53,762 bases of DNA from NCBI GenBank assembly GCA_028279475.1, contig JANQNR010000014.1:1-53762 (forward strand). Direction: 5' to 3'. The notes beneath the pieces are model-generated. The model was not told the DNA's origin. It ran no database searches and saw nothing but the letters and a program-made list of their open reading frames with translations. Below, one piece after another: positions 51,077 through 53,762 of the stretch; within the stretch, counting starts at the first letter, position 1, and each line of letters begins with the position of its first letter. This DNA comes from Rickettsiales bacterium. GTDB taxonomy: Bacteria; Pseudomonadota; Alphaproteobacteria; Rickettsiales; UBA998. The translations under genes and the position numbers were made by a program.

Positions 51077-52423
51077 ATGGCGAAATCAAAATCACACTAT
51101 GTTTGCCAATCTTGTGGCGCAATCCAACCACGCTGGAGTGGAAAATGTCCATCCTGCGGTGCGTGGGATACGCTCATCGAAGAACACGTAGAAGTTGTGC
51201 CGAAAGGACTGGGAAGTGGGAAGGCCTCTCCGTTAGAGATGGTGTCTCTGGAATCGGTATCCGCCGAGGTTCCACGTTTGCCGACCGGCAACCGGGAACT
51301 GGATCGAGTACTGGGCGGCGGCTGTGTCCCTGGGGCTGCCATTCTGATTGGTGGTGATCCCGGTATTGGTAAGTCAACGCTACTGCTACAGGTTGCCGCC
51401 GGTATGGCACAGAACACAGATACACTCTATATTTCCGGAGAAGAGTCCACAGCGCAGGTACAATTGCGTGCCGAGCGACTGGGACTGGCGAACGCCCCAG
51501 TACAACTGGCCAGCGCCACATCCGTGCGGGATATTCTCGGTGTCCTAAAAAAGGTCACGACACCGGCATTGGTGGTCATCGATTCTATCCAGACCATGTA
51601 TCTGGATACGATTGAATCGGCGCCCGGTACGGTTTCCCAAGTGCGTAGCAGCGCCGCCGAACTGGTGCGCCTGTGTAAAAAACGTAATATTGTGTTGGTA
51701 CTGGTCGGTCATGTGACAAAGGAAGGCCAGCTAGCCGGACCACGTGTGTTGGAACATATGGTCGATGCAGTGCTGTATTTTGAAGGAGAACGCAGCCATC
51801 TCTACCGCCTGCTGCGATCGGTCAAAAACCGTTTCGGTGCTGCGGGTGAGGTCGGCGTGTTCGCCATGGGAGAAAAGGGATTGGAAGAAGTCGCCAACCC
51901 GTCTGCCTTATTTCTCTCTCACCGGGAATCCGCCGTTAGCGGAGCTGCCATTCATGCCGGCATGGAAGGCACGCGCCCGGTATTGCTCGAACTGGAAGCA
52001 CTGGTAGCGCCCAGCCATCTGGCCACCCCGCGCCGCGCTGTCGTCGGTTGGGAAACCGGGCGACTGGCAATGATTCTCGCCGTACTGGAGGCACGAGCCG
52101 GTATTATGCTGGCCGATAAGGAAGTCTATCTCAACGTGGCAGGCGGATATAAAGTGAATGATCCTTCTGCCGACCTCGCAGCCGCCGCCGCATTAATTTC
52201 AGCACAAAATGACACAGCTATTTCTTCCGACACTATTTTTTGCGGTGAGATTGGTTTGTCGGGTGATTTGCGCCCCGTCCCACAACTAGATTTACGCCTG
52301 CGAGAGGCTGCCAAGCTGGGGTTCAAGCGTGCCGTGATCCCTAATGCCGCCGCGCCGGAAAACAGCCATCTGCCCTTGACACGCATCGACCATGTACGTG
52401 ACGTTATCGCATGTATCGGGTAA
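51077..52423 (+). CDS. radA: DNA repair protein RadA (Sms)
   Basis: RadA is a hexameric helicase that helps branch migration in recombination. The 448-residue protein has a C4 zinc finger (Cys10, 13, 24, 27 in YVCQSCGAIQ and KCPSCGAWDT), Walker A GGDPGIGKSTLLLQ, the diagnostic VKNRFGAAGEVGVFAM and a C-terminal Lon-like domain (YLNVAGGYKVNDPSADLAAAAALISA, EIGLSGDLRPV). An SD, GGGAGG, lies close to the ATG. A terminator follows before the convergent zapE. Confidence 0.97.
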   Translation: MAKSKSHYVCQSCGAIQPRWSGKCPSCGAWDTLIEEHVEVVPKGLGSGKASPLEMVSLESVSAEVPRLPTGNRELDRVLGGGCVPGAAILIGGDPGIGKSTLLLQVAAGMAQNTDTLYISGEESTAQVQLRAERLGLANAPVQLASATSVRDILGVLKKVTTPALVVIDSIQTMYLDTIESAPGTVSQVRSSAAELVRLCKKRNIVLVLVGHVTKEGQLAGPRVLEHMVDAVLYFEGERSHLYRLLRSVKNRFGAAGEVGVFAMGEKGLEEVANPSALFLSHRESAVSGAAIHAGMEGTRPVLLELEALVAPSHLATPRRAVVGWETGRLAMILAVLEARAGIMLADKEVYLNVAGGYKVNDPSADLAAAAALISAQNDTAISSDTIFCGEIGLSGDLRPVPQLDLRLREAAKLGFKRAVIPNAAAPENSHLPLTRIDHVRDVIACIG

Positions 52424-52438
52424 CTACTACGGGTTCAG

Positions 52439-52469
52439 GATGCACACGTATAGTTGACGCATCTTTTTT
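52439..52469 (+). terminator. Rho-independent terminator of radA
   Basis: GATGC (52439-52443) pairs with GCATC (52459-52463), followed by a run of T. It lies between the convergent radA and zapE stops. Confidence 0.6.
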
Positions 52470-52470
52470 G

Positions 52471-53571
52471 TTAGCTTCCATAGTTCCCGCTCATCATCTC
52501 ACGTAAGCGCGACGCCGTGCGTTCAAATTCAAAGCTGCCGTCTCCTGCTTTATACAGCCACTCCGGTTCGTCCGCCGCGGTACAGAATAGATGTGCCTGC
52601 GCCTCATACAATACGTCAATCAACGTGACGAAGCGCTTGGCCTGATTACGCATCTCCGGTGTCATGATCGGGATGCCTTCAATGTAGAAGGTGCGGAATA
52701 ATTGCGTCAACTCCAGATAATCCGTAGCACCCAGCGCCGCATCGCACAGATCGGCAAATGAAAACCATGCAACCTCGCGGCAGGCCTTCGGTACGTCCAG
52801 TATCCGCCCCTGTACCGGAACCTGCAGGGATACAGGCGCATCATAGCCGATCATCTGGGAAAAAGACGTAGCCAGAGCATGCCGTGTCTCCGGGGTATCC
52901 GGCGTGAAATAGCGGGTGGTTAACCCGGCCATTCGCCCCTGTCGGTAATCCTTGTCGCTGGTAATTTCCATCACCTCCAGATGGCGGCGAATCAGATCAA
53001 TGAATGGCAGGAACTGTTCGCGCTGCAACCCATCCTTATACAAATCCTCCGGGGGACGATTGGAGGTAAACACCATCTGTATGCCAGCGGTAAATAACTG
53101 CTCAAACAGTCGCGCCAGAATCATTGCATCGGTGATGTCATGCACCTGCAATTCATCAAAGCATAATATTCCATATTGTTCACGAATATCGTTGGCGACG
53201 TTGACCAACGGATCGCCCTTGTCTTGCTGTCGGTACGTATGCATGGCCGCATGGACCTCCAGCATAAACCCATGAAAATGCACCCTCCGCTTATCCGGAC
53301 GATCCAGCGAGCGGAAAAACATATCCATGAGCATGGACTTGCCACGCCCAACGCCTCCCCATAAATACAATCCGTGTGTCGTGGTCGTGTCCTCCGGTGC
53401 TTTCCCGAACCAGCGTGAGAAAAAGCGCCCGGATGGCTCCGTCAACGCCACCTGCATGGCCTGTTGATACAACGCCTGCAATCGTTCCACCACGGCTTCC
53501 TGCCCGGCATCAGGACTGATCTCACAATAGTCGATTAACTGGCGATAGCGGGAGAGCGGACTGTGTGGCAT
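52471..53571 (-). CDS. zapE: Cell division protein ZapE (AFG1-like ATPase)
   Basis: ZapE is an AFG1-type AAA+ P-loop protein that associates with the Z ring under stress or low oxygen. The 366-residue protein has GLYLWGGVGRGKSMLMDMFF (Walker A), HFHGFMLEVH, ILCFDELQVHDITDAMIL (Walker B) and VFTSNRPPEDLYKDGLQREQFLPFI, all family-diagnostic. It starts MPHSPLSRYRQLI. It converges with radA and diverges from the prepilin-like gene. Confidence 0.94.
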   Translation of the reverse strand: MPHSPLSRYRQLIDYCEISPDAGQEAVVERLQALYQQAMQVALTEPSGRFFSRWFGKAPEDTTTTHGLYLWGGVGRGKSMLMDMFFRSLDRPDKRRVHFHGFMLEVHAAMHTYRQQDKGDPLVNVANDIREQYGILCFDELQVHDITDAMILARLFEQLFTAGIQMVFTSNRPPEDLYKDGLQREQFLPFIDLIRRHLEVMEITSDKDYRQGRMAGLTTRYFTPDTPETRHALATSFSQMIGYDAPVSLQVPVQGRILDVPKACREVAWFSFADLCDAALGATDYLELTQLFRTFYIEGIPIMTPEMRNQAKRFVTLIDVLYEAQAHLFCTAADEPEWLYKAGDGSFEFERTASRLREMMSGNYGS

Positions 53572-53663
53572 AAGAGGGCGTCATATAGCATATTCATGCT
53601 TTTTTAAGACAAATACGCGATAATCACTAATAAAAGATAAAAATTATTGGCAATCGGTTTATT

Positions 53664-53762
53664 ATGAGCAAACAGCACGGCTTTTCATTGATAGAGATGA
53701 CCTTTGGTCTGGCAATCATCGCCTCGATTGTGGGGCTGGGTCTGTCGATGGGCTTCACACAA
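53664..53762 (+). CDS. Type IV prepilin-like protein (N-terminal part only)
   Basis: The first 33 codons encode MSKQHGFSLIEMTFGLAIIASIV followed by a hydrophobic helix. The short basic leader ending in G, then FSLIEM, is the prepilin peptidase (PilD) cleavage and N-methylation site of type IV pilins and type II secretion pseudopilins. The Glu5 of the mature form (FSLIE) is present. The gene runs off the window, so pilin and pseudopilin cannot be told apart. Confidence 0.8.
   Translation, partial: MSKQHGFSLIEMTFGLAIIASIVGLGLSMGFTQ

Noticed and set aside
1..53762. CRISPR array, insertion sequence or rRNA operon
   Set aside because: No regularly spaced direct repeats, transposase frames or rRNA sequences were seen in the window.

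Overview
The window looks like a stretch of an alphaproteobacterial chromosome. The main evidence is a circularly permuted two-piece tmRNA gene with an ANDN-type tag, a metZ-type sulfhydrylase, an oxygen-dependent hemF, an ETF-ubiquinone oxidoreductase, and the gene order mnmE-mnmG-rsmG-parA-parB followed by ppsR-aroE-coaE. The flagellar genes and their sequence style would fit a motile group near Rhodospirillales or Micavibrio, but I cannot place it more precisely by eye. No prophage, insertion sequence or CRISPR array is visible.

Layout. Positions 1-10150 are mostly plus strand: the tail of an unknown gene, panB, the ETF-QO gene, a minus-strand parDE toxin-antitoxin pair with its own promoter and operator, ihfB-lapA-trpF-trpB-trpA as one coupled run, then minus-strand hemF and an LpoA-like lipoprotein gene facing rsmI-yraN. 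A block of four bulged hairpins (10163-10424) follows, and it runs into the end of coaE. From 21958 down to 10404 lie eleven tightly packed minus-strand genes: yejB, yejE, yejF, mnmE, mnmG, rsmG, parA, parB, ppsR, aroE, coaE. Three perfect parS palindromes are embedded in rsmG, mnmG and mnmE, so the ParABS centromere sits inside its own operon, as expected near a chromosomal origin.

Positions 22000-31460 hold a G-rich repeat spacer, two unknown proteins, a motA-motB stator pair, ispH, metZ, queE-queC, an ATP-grasp ligase and an unusual flagellin that carries a lectin-like (LamG) domain and a cadherin-like domain. Positions 31600-38230 hold two more hairpins of the same repeat family, a bactofilin, homoserine kinase, an unknown gene, a frameshifted formyltransferase-fold gene, ftsX without ftsE, grpE with a hairpin over its start codon, and an A+T-rich methyltransferase gene.

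Positions 38285-42780 hold clpA and clpS, which degrade tmRNA-tagged and N-degron proteins, next to ssrA itself, then a glycosyltransferase and tRNA-Gly. From 50669 down to 43068 is a flagellar filament operon: a 939-residue flagellin, a FlaG-like protein, the FliD cap, the FliS chaperone, a tandem-FKBP membrane protein, a candidate toxin and a small zinc-ribbon protein. The window closes with radA (with an SD-sequestering inverted repeat in its leader), zapE, and the start of a type IV prepilin-like gene.

The best candidates for something new are the lectin flagellin, the dispersed bulged-hairpin family, the tmRNA with a duplicated ANDN tag and a long structured spacer, the toxin/zinc-ribbon pair at the end of the filament operon, and the leader hairpins of grpE and radA.
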